Positions 1 through 10,167 of a DNA stretch of 64,000 bases are shown piece by piece (position 1 is the first letter of the stretch; the number at the start of each line of letters is the position of its first letter). Made by a program: the position numbers and the translations under genes. Where the stretch lies: the NCBI GenBank assembly GCA_023376005.1, contig CM042148.1:75201710-75265709 (forward strand), given 5' to 3'. Source of the DNA: Doryteuthis pealeii (lineage: Eukaryota > Mollusca > Cephalopoda > Myopsida > Loliginidae). The notes below the pieces were generated by a model, which was given only the letters and a program-made list of their open reading frames with translations, searched no databases and was not told where the DNA came from.

Positions 1-38
<38 letters not shown>
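1..38. repeat. (AT)n(GT)n microsatellite
   Basis: Pure dinucleotide run at the window edge. It pairs with the (AC)n(AT)n tract at 39,493-39,577 and marks the outer end of the inverted-repeat arm as visible here. Confidence 0.95.
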
Positions 39-175
39 AGTGGACTCTCGAGAACGATAGATGAGGGTCAGCAGTGAGTGATTTGATTCCTCCCATGTTG
101 TGCATGCTGTCAAGAAGACATTTTATGTTTCCTCGAGTGTGACAGCAGCCCAGCCCTGCTGCGAGCCATAAAGCC

Positions 176-701
176 ACACTGACAAACGAAATGATCCAAG
201 ACAGGAGTTAAATGCTTTTCTTTTAAAGTTATGCGGAGCCGATCTCTATGCTTCAGTCAATTTTGTTCAAAGCTCTTTAGTTTATATATATATATATATA
301 TGTTGAATTAAACAAAAGACACATCTCCTGTTTAACAATTTTATTTGTGATTTTTTCAAGTTTTCTGGCCAACTTTTAAATATTTGGGCAGAATTCGTGG
401 GTTAGTCCACAAAAGTTCATGTCCCGAGTGCTTTCGGCACTTCGAAGTGATATCATCAGGGGTGATGTGTTCCAGTTTTTCAAATTATATTAATGGATGT
501 GGAGGCTGGAAGAAGGAGAATTGATGGGAAAGGTGCTATAGGCATCTTAAAATGTGTGTATCGTATTGGAAATTAATTTTATTTAAGTATGGTTTGTATT
601 GTTTTATGTATAAAGCTTCATAAAGATATGAAGGCGCGTGGGCTAGTGGTTAGAGTCGTGGAAAATGGATTCGTCGATTCGAGTTCAATTCCTAGACAAC
701 G
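176..701. other. 526-bp block present only in the left arm
   Basis: The right arm jumps directly from the equivalent of 175 to that of 702 (junction near 39,348). The block holds a (TA)n tract (283-301), a hairpin with a degenerate hammerhead-like segment on the minus strand (about 430-470) and the 5' half of a tRNA-derived SINE. Because the SINE is continuous across 701 in this arm and cut mid-element in the other, the simplest reading is a deletion in the right arm. Confidence 0.8.
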
Positions 702-755
702 CTGTTGGTATTTCACATAGCACTAATACCCTTGGGAAAGGTATGAAGCCATATA
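632..755 (+). mobile_element. tRNA-derived SINE family B, 5' part
   Basis: The head has a box A-like TGGTTAGAG and a box B-like GAGTTCAATTCC, followed by the family-specific stretch reading CCCTTGGGAAAGGTATGAA. The same family occurs nearly full length at 58,866-59,129 (minus strand). Only the second half is present in the right arm (39,300-39,348). Confidence 0.75.
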
Positions 756-1727
756 TTACAACGGATATAATTGTTAATTTAGTTCTGAGTAACAATTTTT
801 CAGTAGGTTGCAGGTTCAATCCTTGCCAAGGGTGATAATAACATATAATACTTAACATAACTTAACACTTGTACCCAGTTATAGTTAAGGGGATGAGCAT
901 GGGCTACCGGCGTGGATTGAATAAAGGGTTCGGTTCGAAGTTTCATGAAGACTCCCAAGTTTGACAAAAAAGGTTACCGAGTTCGAATCATTCCTAAATC
1001 GAAGGATCAATATCATGAATCGCACTTAAAACAGAAACAATAGTTTCATGTGTTATCTTTTTTAATCAATAATAGAGATTCGATGTCAGAATGTCTGTAA
1101 CTAGAACTACGTCACTGATTACGTCACAATATCCAAAATTCTTAATACATAGAATAATGAACAGCCCTGTATTATATATCTTTTTATTCATTTAAAAGAA
1201 TATTCAATATTAATATTAATAAAATGAATAAAAACTGTTCCTTAAAATTCAACATTTGAATCATTTCCATCGTAATAACGACAATTTAAAAAAATAAACA
1301 AAGAAATTAATTAAAAGTTGTATTAAATGGAAAAAATTATTTGTGAAATTTGTAATCAATTTTTATGATTATTTTTCACTCTTACCCTTTTTCAGTAACA
1401 AAAAACTTAACTAAATAGTTTACAAATAAACAAATATCTACGATTTTATGTAACATTTATGTGTCAAATATTATTTGATGGGGACAGAACTAAGTTTTTA
1501 TTTCAAATTGTTTTCTTTTACTTTTACTCCTTTAATTAATTTAATGATTTTGCTTACTTATGATACCCTCTTGCATTGAATTTTTAACACCCATTCTATT
1601 AGGCAATATCTTTCAAAAATTAATTCTACACCGCTCGGAAGGTTATTTTTGTTAAATTGCTACTGTAGTTAATATATTTTTTTTTACTTGCGTTTTTTTT
1701 TTTTTTATCTTTAAACACATCCAAAAA
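756..1727. other. AT-rich interspersed DNA without recognised gene
   Basis: No long frame, RNA gene or clear element is visible. The stretch is conserved in the right arm (38,340-39,290), including poly-A/T runs and a short AATATTAATATTAAT segment near 1,205-1,220. Confidence 0.6.
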
Positions 1728-1739
1728 AACTTTGGGTCA

Positions 1740-2184
1740 TTTTCACCTTTAGTTGGTTAAATTCCTAGCAAGTAAGGCAATTAGAGTAACCTCCCTTGAC
1801 TTTCATTTTGAAACAAGCTGGTAGCTATTTTGAAAGTCTCCGTGCGAAATAAACAAATCTTAGAAACTTTTTCGAAAACAAGACAACTGCATGCTTTAAC
1901 ACAAAAATTATCATAAAATGTGTTCTTAATAACAATTAAGTTCATTTCAGATAATTTTATGCTAGGAATTTAGCCAACTGACTTTCACTTTGAAACAAAC
2001 CGGTAGCCATTTTGAAAGTCTCCGTGCTAAATAAACAAATCTTAGAGACTTTTTCGAAAACAACACAACTGCATGCTTTAACACAAAATTATCATAAAAT
2101 GTGTTCTTAATAACAATTAAGTTCATTTCAGATAATTCGCACGCACCATTTTATGCTAGGAATTTAGCCAACTAAAGGTGAAAA
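1740..2184. mobile_element. MITE-like element with internal tandem duplication
   Basis: Terminal inverted repeats of about 31 bp lie at 1,740-1,770 and 2,154-2,184 (outer ends TTTTCACCTTTAGTTGG and CCAACTAAAGGTGAAAA), with weaker complementarity continuing outward. The interior is a direct duplication with a 182-bp offset (starts at 1,798 and 1,980). There is no coding capacity, so this would be a non-autonomous DNA transposon. The family is not recognised, and no clear target duplication was found. The mirrored copy is at 37,873-38,317. Confidence 0.7.
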
Positions 2185-2400
2185 TTGCCAAACTTTGTAC
2201 TAACTTACTGTGGTCGTCATTTCTATGAAATTGAAGATTCGTGTGGGCGGAAGATGGCGGTGAGGGATTACGAATGTCACTGTTCAACTTTTTTTAAAAT
2301 GATTTTCCAAATAGAATTAAACAACCCAAAAAGCCCGACGTTTCCCAGTGACCTCTCAATTTTACTTTCTGTTTCGGTGGAGAAGGCGTTTCAACGATGC

Positions 2401-2556
2401 GTCTGAGGTTGAGTGCCACACCTACTATTAGCTCCCCACTTTCCCACACTGATCCAAGCTGTGCTACTCCTGTGCTGGGTTGGTGATGACTGGTATCGAA
2501 CCCGGAACCTTGTGGCTCCTAGGCGGATGCTCTACCGATTGTTCAGAATCAGACCA
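2401..2556 (-). mobile_element. tRNA-derived SINE family A, truncated
   Basis: Minus-strand head with a box B-like GGTTCGATACC equivalent and the shared body (GTAGGTGTGGCACTC-type). The 3' tail present in longer copies (3,731; 62,072) is missing. The right-arm copy is 37,501-37,660 (plus). Flanking copies of a CGGAAGATGGCG-containing segment (2,250 and 2,610) show a local duplication around it. Confidence 0.75.
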
Positions 2557-2559
2557 TTC

Positions 2560-3070
2560 CTAAATAGAAGGACTCATTTAATCATGGGGGATGATTGGCG
2601 TGGGCGGAAGATGGCGCTGAGAGATTACGAAGGTCACTGCTCAACCCCCCTTTTTAAAAAAAAAATGATTTTCTAAATGGAATTAAACAAACAAACAAGA
2701 AAGTGTCCCTCGTTTCTCTGTGACCTCGCAATCTTAATTCCTGCTTCAGTGGGGAGCATTTCAAATATTGAGAGCAATAAAGATTAGAATCCTAAATTGT
2801 GGAGATAACTTTATAAGGTTCCAAGAGGGAAATTAGAGAATAAAAACAAGAAGTCTGAAGGTTAAATTGTAAGGTAACAGCAAAGGAGGGAAAAAATGAA
2901 GTGAGCGATAATACAATTAAATATTGCACGAACAAAAAATGATTAAGCTGCAATGTTAGATTAGAGAAAATGAAAAAATAATTAACCGGAAATGATATCT
3001 AAGTGAGGAATCAACGGTGGAAAAAAAAAAAAAATAAAAGGTCTCACATATTAAGAAAGAAATACATGAT
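2560..3070. other. AT-rich DNA, no gene seen
   Basis: Contains a duplicated segment of about 100 bp (GCGGAAGATGGCG with GATTACGAA, at about 2,249 and 2,606) and A-rich stretches. No coding or RNA feature is supported. Confidence 0.5.
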
Positions 3071-3089
3071 TGATTGGTTTGCAATAATA

Positions 3090-3310
3090 ACATCAACGAC
3101 AATATTAACTTTACCAGCGATATGACACAAATCGTGATGCTTTCTGGCTCTCTTTGCTGTCGAGCCCACTCTCCTCTCCGCTTCACCCCTCTCCGTGCCT
3201 TGCTTAACGTTAAGGCGCCAGGCCGTTTTATTTTTTTGCATACATCTCACACGTGTTTGTCTCAGTATGGCATATCCTCACGACTCTCTTGCAGACATCT
3301 TTAAATTGTA
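3090..3310. repeat. Unclassified repeat segment, copy 1
   Basis: About 220 bp that recurs at 4,112-4,341 in the same orientation with about 10 percent difference and an extra CTGCTGTC-containing insertion in the second copy. The right arm has only this copy (36,750-36,975). Confidence 0.7.
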
Positions 3311-3730
3311 GGCGTGGTCTATCTACCGATCGGGAGCCTTTTACATATTCGCTGTACAAAAGATCTTTTGGGATACGGCCATTTTCCATTCTCCAACAAA
3401 GGTGCTTCTCACAGAGAATAGAGAACTTATATACTCATATATACCCACATCATAATCAGGTAATCGTAAATTTGATAAATATTAAAAGCTATGGTATTTA
3501 TTGACTCTCCATCTATTCAAGTGTGACACAAGGTCGTTTAATATGGGATTCCATGTTCTTGGTATGAAGTCAAATAACATCTAATTTGACCCAAATGAGA
3601 CAATTCACTAACGTTGAAGAACAGATAATAATTAGTGTTCATTGCCAAACAGCAAACAAGGGGAGGTAATCCTGACCAGACTCCATATCGAACATACCCA
3701 ATTATTTTCATGATCCTATTGCACTTATAA

Positions 3731-3973
3731 GGGCCGGTTTAGCTCAGTTGGTAGAGTGTTAGGCTAGAAATCACAAGCTTCCTAGTTCGATACCGGTCCT
3801 CGGCAACTCAGCGTTATGAATAGCACAGGGGTCTGTGCGGTAAAGTAAGGAGCTGATGGTAGGTGTGGCGCTCCACCCCAGACACAAAAACAATCTCCTT
3901 GGTCTAACGCTTGTGAAAAAGGGATAGACTCCCTCGTTGGTTGGCTATTACCGACTTTAAGCCACCCCGATGA
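3731..3973 (+). mobile_element. tRNA-derived SINE family A, near full length
   Basis: Starts GGGCCGGTTTAGCTCAGTTG, a clear tRNA-like 5' end and box A (AGCTCAGTTGGTAGAG). A box B-like GTTCGATACCGG follows about 50 bp on. A unique body of about 160 bp then ends near GCCACCCCGATGA. The element would be transcribed by RNA polymerase III and mobilised by a partner LINE. The mirrored copy is 36,093-36,339. Other copies: 12,165, 28,735, 55,820 and 62,072. Confidence 0.88.
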
Positions 3974-4039
3974 CTGATGATTGCACTTATGGCAAGCCCC
4001 AAACTCTTTTATCATATATATGCCGGAGGCTGAGGGTTT

Positions 4040-4480
4040 TAATCTCCTGAGTATGACATTAAACTTTATCTAGTGGTGAAGTTCCAATGCTGGAGATCTG
4101 GGCAAAGTGGACAACGACAATATTAACTTTACCAGCGATATGACACAAACTGTGATGCTTTCAGGGGCTGCTGTCTTTTCTCCCTCTTTCTGGCTCTCTT
4201 TGCTGTCGAAGTCATTCTCCTCTCCGCTTCACCCCTCTCCATGCCTTGCTTAAGTTTAAGGCGCCAGACCGTTTTATTTTTTTGCATCTATCTCCCACGT
4301 GTTTGTGTCAATATGGCATATCCTCACGACTCCCAGGTCCACCCTGAACCGGAGTGGTAGTACCTATTAGGGTCGTATCTATGGGTTAAATCGAAAAAAG
4401 GAGATTAAAAAAATGTGTCAAAAATTGAGTTTAAAAAATTGAATACCCCATGAATAGAAAAAAAATGCTGCGGTGAACCG
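4040..4480 (-). repeat. Dispersed family C repeat, interrupted
   Basis: Matches the family seen at 23,184-23,470, 35,800-36,040, 48,655-48,840, 56,085-56,345 and 62,500-62,775. The motifs are a GGGTATGACGTTAAACTGCATC-like end and a CCGGAGTGGTAGTACC centre. Here the element is broken by about 230 bp homologous to 3,090-3,310, replacing about 20 bp of the family sequence. The right-arm counterpart (35,800-36,040) is uninterrupted. Confidence 0.7.
4111..4340. repeat. Unclassified repeat segment, copy 2 (left arm only)
   Basis: Second copy of the 3,090-3,310 segment, placed inside a family C repeat and absent from the corresponding place in the right arm. Confidence 0.7.
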
Positions 4481-4497
4481 GTTCCACGGCCTTGATG

Positions 4498-5040
4498 TAT
4501 GTATTTACCCAATCCCTTCGCCATGGGTAGTTTGTGACACAAGGTCAATTTTTAACCAACTAGCAAGTTCTATCTTAGACCAACAATACAGTAGAATCAC
4601 ATGGGAGAATCAACCTCAGATCGAAGCCGCCGTCCATTGCATGCACTGAAATAGCTTGTTGACAGATTATTTAAAAACAGCGAAAACAAGAGGAGATACT
4701 CGAAAATAATGTTGCTAAATCATGCTTATATATATATAAATCAAATTAATTTTAACCTTCCGGCAAAACTCATCCAGACATAGAATCCTTGTGCAAAGAC
4801 ACGAATTAATTTTGGAGAAGCCTTTTCCTTGTATTATCAAATCTGTCCTTACGAAACCATTAGAAGAGAAACACAATTAAAAACAATAAATTAACTTGTT
4901 TTATAAACAGTAACAGAATTAAAAAGCCTGTCTCTCTTTCTCGAGAGAGAAATGATATTTGGCCCAGGGAATTAATTTACTGAATAATTAATTAAGAAAA
5001 CCGAACCGATGGAAAAGAACGTGACTACGTCGATGTAGGT
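4498..5040. other. SINE B tail fragment and AT-rich DNA
   Basis: 4,498-4,630 (minus) resembles the 3' tail of SINE family B (TTTACCCAATCCCTTCGCC and TGTGACACAAGGTCAATTTT). The remainder to 5,040 is AT-rich, with a short TCTCTTTCTCGAGAGAGA palindrome near 4,932-4,950. No gene was recognised. Confidence 0.5.
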
Positions 5041-5050
5041 GTTGATTATC

Positions 5051-5203
5051 CTAATAGACACTCAGTCAGCAGAGCACCCACCAAAGAATAGCAAGGTTCC
5101 TGGTTCTATAACGTTCCCCCAACGACTCAGCGCATGAGTAGCACAGCTTGGGTAATCGGATCTATGCCGTAAAACATCTGGGAGCTGGCAGTAGGTGGTA
5201 CAT
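5051..5203 (+). mobile_element. SINE family A, degraded
   Basis: Retains the CAACGACTCAGCGCATGAG and GGAGCTGGCAGTAGGTGGT segments of family A after a decayed tRNA-like head. The mirrored copy is 35,021-35,166. Confidence 0.65.
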
Positions 5204-5379
5204 ATCTAAAAGGACAATGCTCAATATCATTGATAGAGTTTTATATTTGAGTTAAGATAGCGCGGACATGGAGTCAACACCTAGTTACTGATATATATAT
5301 TGGTTTGGTTACTTTGTCTAATGGCATAACGACCTTCGTGGGTTATTTAATGTCTGATAAATAGTAGAGTAGACGGGAT

Positions 5380-5500
5380 TATTTAGTCTTAATTAGGCTA
5401 CCAATCGAGAAAAGCAAAACTCTGAATTCAAACCGGCTTTACTCCGCTCAAAAATTGACCTGCTCATGGCGGACGGATTGGAAAAATACATACATAAGGT
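5380..5500 (+). mobile_element. SINE family B, 3' tail fragment
   Basis: Contains the tail hallmark ACTCTGAATTCAAACC followed by a CTCCGCTCAAAAATTGACC-type segment. The tRNA-like head is missing. Confidence 0.55.
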
Positions 5501-5529
5501 CACGGAACCGGTTCACTGTATTTACCTCG

Positions 5530-5830
5530 TACCCCACTTGTACGGGTTAGGCACAAGGCCCTATTAACGTGGGACCACCCACAAACCGAAGCTCATGGGT
5601 GGCAGGTGAAAAATTGCGTCGATCCCGTCGGCATTCCCCCTCAAGGGGAGTGCCTCAGGCACTGGGCAATAAACCCAGCCCTGCCCCTTTAAATAGAGGG
5701 GGCAGGTATTGCCTGGGGGGATAGCCCTCTGGGATCGACGCTATTAATTTGTAAAGATCCAGGGCCGAAGCCACTTGACCCCCACCTCGATACATCAAGG
5801 TCGCGGAACCGGTTCATTCATGAGAACAGA
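5530..5830 (+). repeat. GC-rich dispersed element with 11-bp terminal inverted module
   Basis: Unusually GC-rich for the locus. An inner module of 126 bp (5,616-5,741) is bounded by GCGTCGATCCC and GGGATCGACGC. Inside are further self-complementary stretches around GGGCAATAAACCCAGCCC. Copies occur at 34,375-34,690 (minus) and 50,205-50,480 (plus, inner module 118 bp). There is no long frame. Conserved ends with an internally foldable centre suggest a small non-autonomous element or a structured RNA. The family is not recognised. Confidence 0.7.
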
Positions 5831-5884
5831 GTAAGTTATGGACAGACCTCGTATCATCATCATCATCATCATCATATCGTGCCG

Positions 5885-6310
5885 ACAGCACGGATCATCA
5901 TGACTCTTTCTCGCTACCCTTTCCTATCAGTGATGCCTCCTGGAAATCCCCCTGCACAGCATCCAGAGCTTATCTATATAGGCTTTTACAGCATGTCTTG
6001 CTCGTCTTACTCGGCTGATTTTGTGATAGGAGGCAAGTGGCCGTTCAGTTGCTTTTTTGTGTGTTGTTGTTGCTTCAAGGATTTTTTTAAAAGACAGCAC
6101 GTACCAACGTAAACGAGTGGCCATATTGAGGTGCCCATAGAAGATCGTCACTTATGACGTCGTCCTTGCTTCTCCAGCAGTGTCTAGCATGTATTGTCCG
6201 TCTTACCCGGATATTTTTGAGATAGGAGGCAAGTGGCCGTGCAGCTACTTTTTATGTGGTGCTGCTTCAAGGATTTCTTTAAGACAGAATACGGCGACCT
6301 TGAACAGTTC
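5885..6310. repeat. Tandem duplicated unit of about 190 bp
   Basis: Two related units (about 5,990-6,105 and 6,187-6,300) share GGAGGCAAGTGGCCGT and TGCTTCAAGGATTT segments. The mirrored pair is at about 33,890-34,215. Frames on both strands are short and broken. No family was recognised. Confidence 0.6.
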
Positions 6311-6878
6311 CCGTATAGCTTTTGAAATGTGTGAGAAAATGGCAACTTATTCATGGTGTTCATTTTTCTTTCAAAATCCTTGCATCTCCCAACTGCGATA
6401 TTCGTGCGTGACATTGTCAAACGCATTTGTAAAGCATTTTTTTTTAATGCACTCGGGCCAAGAATATTGGCTCAGGCGCAGAGAATGTAACAAGAATCCC
6501 CCTCCCATTTAATCAAGGGAAATCATTGTATAAGTTTCTAACCTGGGACAAGCGAAAACGAACCTTTTAAACGCAAGTACAATGGATTGCGTTGTTCAGC
6601 GCCGAGCACAAGAGTCGTCGGTAATTGCCTCGTGGTAGGAAAGAGACAGTAAGGCCAAGTTTTCTAAACGATACCAAAAAAAATACGAAATACGAACAGA
6701 TGTAAAATAAAAAAAAACCAAGTAACTGTTGTGTGATCACGTGACCTATAGTGAAGCCAATATTTATAAAATATCATTTAAATAGTTTCTAAGAATGCGA
6801 AAGCCTCGTAACATTTAATTGGCCACATATATACGTATACGTATATAAGCAGAGTTATGCATACAACTACTCCTCACC
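6310..6878. other. Unannotated stretch
   Basis: No supported gene. It contains a perfect ATACGTATACGTAT-type palindrome near 6,831-6,846 and otherwise ordinary AT-rich DNA, conserved in the right arm (33,300-33,890). Confidence 0.5.
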
Positions 6879-6879
6879 C

Positions 6880-7018
6880 TCCAGCTAAGGTGAAATAGGA
6901 CGGCAGATTCGGCTCTTTAACCTTGGCTAGGTAACAATTCTAGGAGAAGGAAATTTCTTAATTCAAACCTGTTAAAGCAATCCAACTTGTGTTGCATCCT
7001 GGTCAAGCAAAGGGTTAG
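6880..7018 (+). mobile_element. SINE family B, 3' half
   Basis: Matches the tail of the 58,866-59,129 copy (AATAGGACGGCAGA, CTTGGCTAGGTAAC, AATTCAAACCTGTTAAAG) and runs straight into a (TA)n tract. The mirrored copy is 33,123-33,280. Confidence 0.7.
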
Positions 7019-7019
7019 G

Positions 7020-7020
<1 letters not shown>

Positions 7021-7067
<47 letters not shown>

Positions 7068-7194
7068 TATTAAACGTTTTATCTATTTATCTTCTTATTT
7101 TCTAAACATTAATATCCATATGAAATACGTCTTATCTTTGTTAGCATTTCGTCTCGGCCTATTCATGTTCTGCATGCGTCATCCTATGATCTTC

Positions 7195-7278
<84 letters not shown>
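7021..7278. repeat. (TA)n and (TG)n microsatellites
   Basis: (TA)n at 7,021-7,069 and (TA)n(TG)n at 7,195-7,278, separated by about 125 bp. The right arm has much shorter runs here (32,864-32,938 and 33,073-33,120). Confidence 0.95.
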
Positions 7279-7280
<2 letters not shown>

Positions 7281-7330
7281 GCTGCTCAATTCTGACAAGA
7301 AATGGGAGTCGGGGCTTTCCGAGACACGCT

Positions 7331-7450
7331 TTAGCTTAGCCGGTTAGGAACCACAACATTTCAGACTCAAAATAATCTCTCTGGTCTAGTGCTAGTGAAA
7401 AGTGGCTAGACTCCATTGCTGTCTGTCTTATACCAACGATAGACCACTGT
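7331..7450 (+). mobile_element. SINE family A, internally deleted
   Basis: A remnant of the tRNA-like head (TTAGCTTAGCCGGTTAGGAACC) runs directly into the 3' body (ATAATCTCTCTGGTCTAG and GTGAAAAGTGGCTAGACTCC). The mirrored copy at about 32,690-32,815 shows the deletion predates the arm duplication. Confidence 0.65.
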
Positions 7451-7727
7451 GCCGACATTACGTTACATAGGACAGAATATATTCTTAAACTAAGACAAAT
7501 GCCATGTTTTGATTTATGCAAAAGAACTAATCGAAGATTATTGATGTTTAACTTTCACTCAAGCTTCTTTTTTATATTGGATAATATGCAAACTCAATTT
7601 ATGTATACATACGTAGGTTTGTCAATAAGGCGATAGTCTCACGTATTTTACATAACAATATCTCCTTTGCAAAAACACACACTCCAAGGCTACCAAATAG
7701 AGCGTATAAACATTAGATATACAGCAG

Positions 7728-7955
7728 TAATATGCACCCTCCGGGTGTAAGTATTTTAATTTTAATGTAATGAAATATATTAAATTAGAAAGACTAACGA
7801 AATTAAATAAGAACGCATATAAAAGATTATACTTATTTTAATTATATTTTTTATTGTTTCTATATAAAATCATTGATAGGATTGATTTTAATAAGTTGGA
7901 TAACAATAATATTAGTGATTAATAATACCAAGTAATTATTTATTAAACCATGTTT
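7728..7955 (-). mobile_element. Helitron-like family F, 3' end fragment
   Basis: Matches the terminal part of the elements at 53,398 and 54,021 (GCACCCTCCGGGTG-type hairpin near the end, followed by TTTTAATGTAATGAAAT). The rest of the element is missing or too diverged to follow. The mirrored copy is about 32,200-32,408. Confidence 0.55.
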
Positions 7956-7959
7956 GTTA

Positions 7960-8638
7960 CAACCAGTATTCAAATTAACATCACTCTATATTACGTAAAC
8001 ATTTATTTCTTAGTGATATATAAGAGACATTGCAGGATTCTAAATGCACTGGGCTGTTTTGAGGCAAATCTAACTAAGAATTTCATAGGTACATCATTGG
8101 TATATAAGATTTAGATAGAGAGAGGGAGTGAGTGCGTGGAAGTGATAACGCTAATTTGTTTAAATCATACTTTTAAAAATAGCTCAAGATTATCGTACGT
8201 TTTGCATATTCAAGTATTTTGCAATAGCTGTTAAGTAAACATTAAACGTTGTAATGATTAAATCATTATCATACTGTGGTGTATTCACAGTTCCTGCTAG
8301 TTAAATCAATATTCAGTGCAGTGGGGATTAGGTTTGTCTTTGAGTTAACTGCCTACAAATTCGCTTTCAAGACGGACTTACCCTGAAAATTATACAACAT
8401 TTCTATTTTTGTAAGTTGGCAAACTCAGAAAATCAGCAAGGGGTAAGATACTTATTTTCCCCACTATGCACCCATAAATTTGGTATGAGCTCTCTAATTG
8501 ATGATTTGAATTAACTTTCGCTACTAAGCATATAAGCAATGATCGTTTACTCGCGAAACTTGATCTCTCTGTGATCGTAAAAAATATATAAACAAACCTA
8601 TGTATTTAATAGTTTAAAAACACCAGTCTCGGTACAGC
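7960..8638. other. AT-rich DNA, no gene seen
   Basis: Well conserved in the right arm (31,505-32,190) but without a recognised element or frame. Confidence 0.5.
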
Positions 8639-8639
8639 A

Positions 8640-8773
8640 GCTATCAGTGGCTGAGGGGATAAGATATCAGGCTGGCAAACAATCAGTCTGAGTTCGACCC
8701 AAGCCAAGGATAGTTGTTGTGTCTGGCCACACTGAAGAGGCGTGAAACGCCAAAATACGTGTCTGTGGATGAC

Positions 8774-8821
<48 letters not shown>
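8640..8821 (+). mobile_element. SINE-like element: tRNA-like head, hammerhead, (TA)n tail
   Basis: A tRNA-like head has box A TGGCTGAGGGGATAAG (8,648-8,663) and box B GAGTTCGACCC (8,690-8,700), giving an internal Pol III promoter layout. It is followed 26 bp downstream by a hammerhead-like fold (8,727-8,768) and 12 bp later by a (TA)n tract. This order would place a self-cleaving motif at the 3' end of a Pol III transcript. SINE-like hammerhead elements are known from schistosomes, and hammerheads occur in Penelope-like elements and retrozymes. Assignment to any of these here is inference. The mirrored copy is 31,320-31,500. Confidence 0.65.
8727..8768 (+). ncRNA. Hammerhead ribozyme-like motif, core base lost
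   Basis: Stem I CCACA (8,727-8,731) pairs perfectly with TGTGG (8,764-8,768). The core CTGAAGA (8,732-8,738) fits CUGANGA. Stem II GGCG/CGCC (8,739-8,742 and 8,748-8,751) is perfect. The next element reads AAAA instead of GAAA (8,752-8,755), so this copy should be inactive. Stem III is TACGTG, a one-base change from the palindrome CACGTG of the partner copy. The expected cleavage site follows GTC at 8,763. Confidence 0.7.
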
Positions 8822-8824
<3 letters not shown>

Positions 8825-8890
8825 CAGACATACACACATATATGTGTTTGTGTGTGTGTGTATGTGTGTGTATGTGTGTGTGTGTGTGTG
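8781..8890. repeat. (TA)n(TG)n microsatellite
   Basis: (TA)n to about 8,821, then TG-rich repeats with occasional interruptions. The counterpart is 31,251-31,352. Confidence 0.95.
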
Positions 8891-9129
8891 GTGACCTATG
8901 CTCGGGGAAAAGCCGCCTTTCATATGTCAGAAGTAACATAAGTGATTCGACGAATAAGAATATCGATTTCATCGCCCTTGGTGCCAATGGTGTCTAATAA
9001 TATTGCTTTGAAGATCAATGAATCTGTACAGGCAACGCATTTCACACAATTGGCTGGTTCACCTTTGATGGTAACAGGACGTTGAGTTGTAGTTCATGTG
9101 ATGCAAACATCTAAACAGTTGTTAAACTT

Positions 9130-9960
9130 TTTATTCTATTTTCGGGGTCCGATTGAGATACAGATGGCGACTATTCAGGACAATTTTAACGCGAAAATAT
9201 TTCGTTTGATTGATTAATTAACTTCGAACTCCTGTTGCGTTGCGCCTTCTTTACCGGCACTAAATCGTACATGTTATACACTGGCATCAAATTCTATATA
9301 TGTTATATAGCGGCTTCTTCAAACTCACGCTGCTAAATCGGCGTACGTATCGTAGCGGGTATCGTCACTATTCCTAGACGATATATGTAGTGGTCGCTTA
9401 ATGAAATCTACAACACATGGTATAGTAGGAATTTTGACTTTATTTCTTCTCGGCTGTACGTGGTGGGCGGTGAGCTTGACAATGAAATGACCGAGGGTTA
9501 ACAATGACTTCTACTGCTGCTGGGATGGTGAGGTAGAGGGGGCTGGTGACGTCTCACCGCCCTTGGCCGCGGCGGTGCGTGACCGCGTCGGTCACCCGTT
9601 CTCCGTTCGCTGTCTCTCTGGGGTCTGTTCACTACTGACTGTCGAGTGTCATTATCGGGACGAACTGTCTTGCACTTTTGTATATCTCAAAACGCCTACG
9701 CGCCTCCTTTGTTCGGTTTTGTCAACGATCAAATCTATTTCCGGCATCTTAACTCCTTTGTCAATTTTGTCGTCTTTTCTTTGCTTTGTTTAATCTAACC
9801 GGAAATTCCTATTTCCATTTGTACAATATCCAACACTCCGATCACACGATTACGTTCATTTGGGAAAGTTATAATCTTATCCTCCCAAATGTTGGTTAGA
9901 TAGTACCACTAATGCTTAACTCCTGCGCACGAGCAGTTAATACAACAAAGATAATTTTGC
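9130..9960 (-). other. Possible LTR-like segment
   Basis: On the minus strand it carries an AATAAA signal in the context AGAAGAAATAAAGTC, after GC-richer promoter-like DNA, followed by a TGTTGTAGATTTCATT-type run. The far edge ends TATACAGGGTGAGGC. A similar CGAAGAAAATAAAGACGG signal is at 57,355-57,370. No paired LTR, primer-binding site or coding body was found, so LTR identity is only a suggestion. The mirrored copy is 30,190-31,020. Confidence 0.3.
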
Positions 9961-9977
9961 CTCACCCTGTATAATTT

Positions 9978-10167
9978 GGAACAGTCCCAATAAACTTGGA
10001 AAAAAAGATTGGAAGATCTGGAAATCAGAGGAAGAATTGAGACCATCCAGACTACTGCACTGCTGCAATCAGCTAGAATACTCAGAAGAGTCCTGGAGAC
10101 CTGAGGAGATTTGTTGTCACTCAGACTCCAGTGGAACACCATCAGCTAACGCTGTTGTGAAACATTC

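Noticed and set aside
430..470. Minus-strand CTGATGA with a CACTTCGAAGTG hairpin and CGAAAG as a hammerhead
   Set aside because: The core words are present, but stem I does not pair and the hairpin is offset from the core, so it is not a convincing ribozyme.
3731..3810. A genuine tRNA gene
   Set aside because: Box A and box B are good, but no complete cloverleaf with an anticodon arm and acceptor pairing can be drawn, and the segment continues into a conserved SINE body present in many copies.
9563..9793. 76-residue frame, conserved in the right arm as 78-82 residues
   Set aside because: Conservation is explained by the large inverted repeat. It overlaps a possible LTR-like region and has no recognisable domain or codon-level signal I can test.
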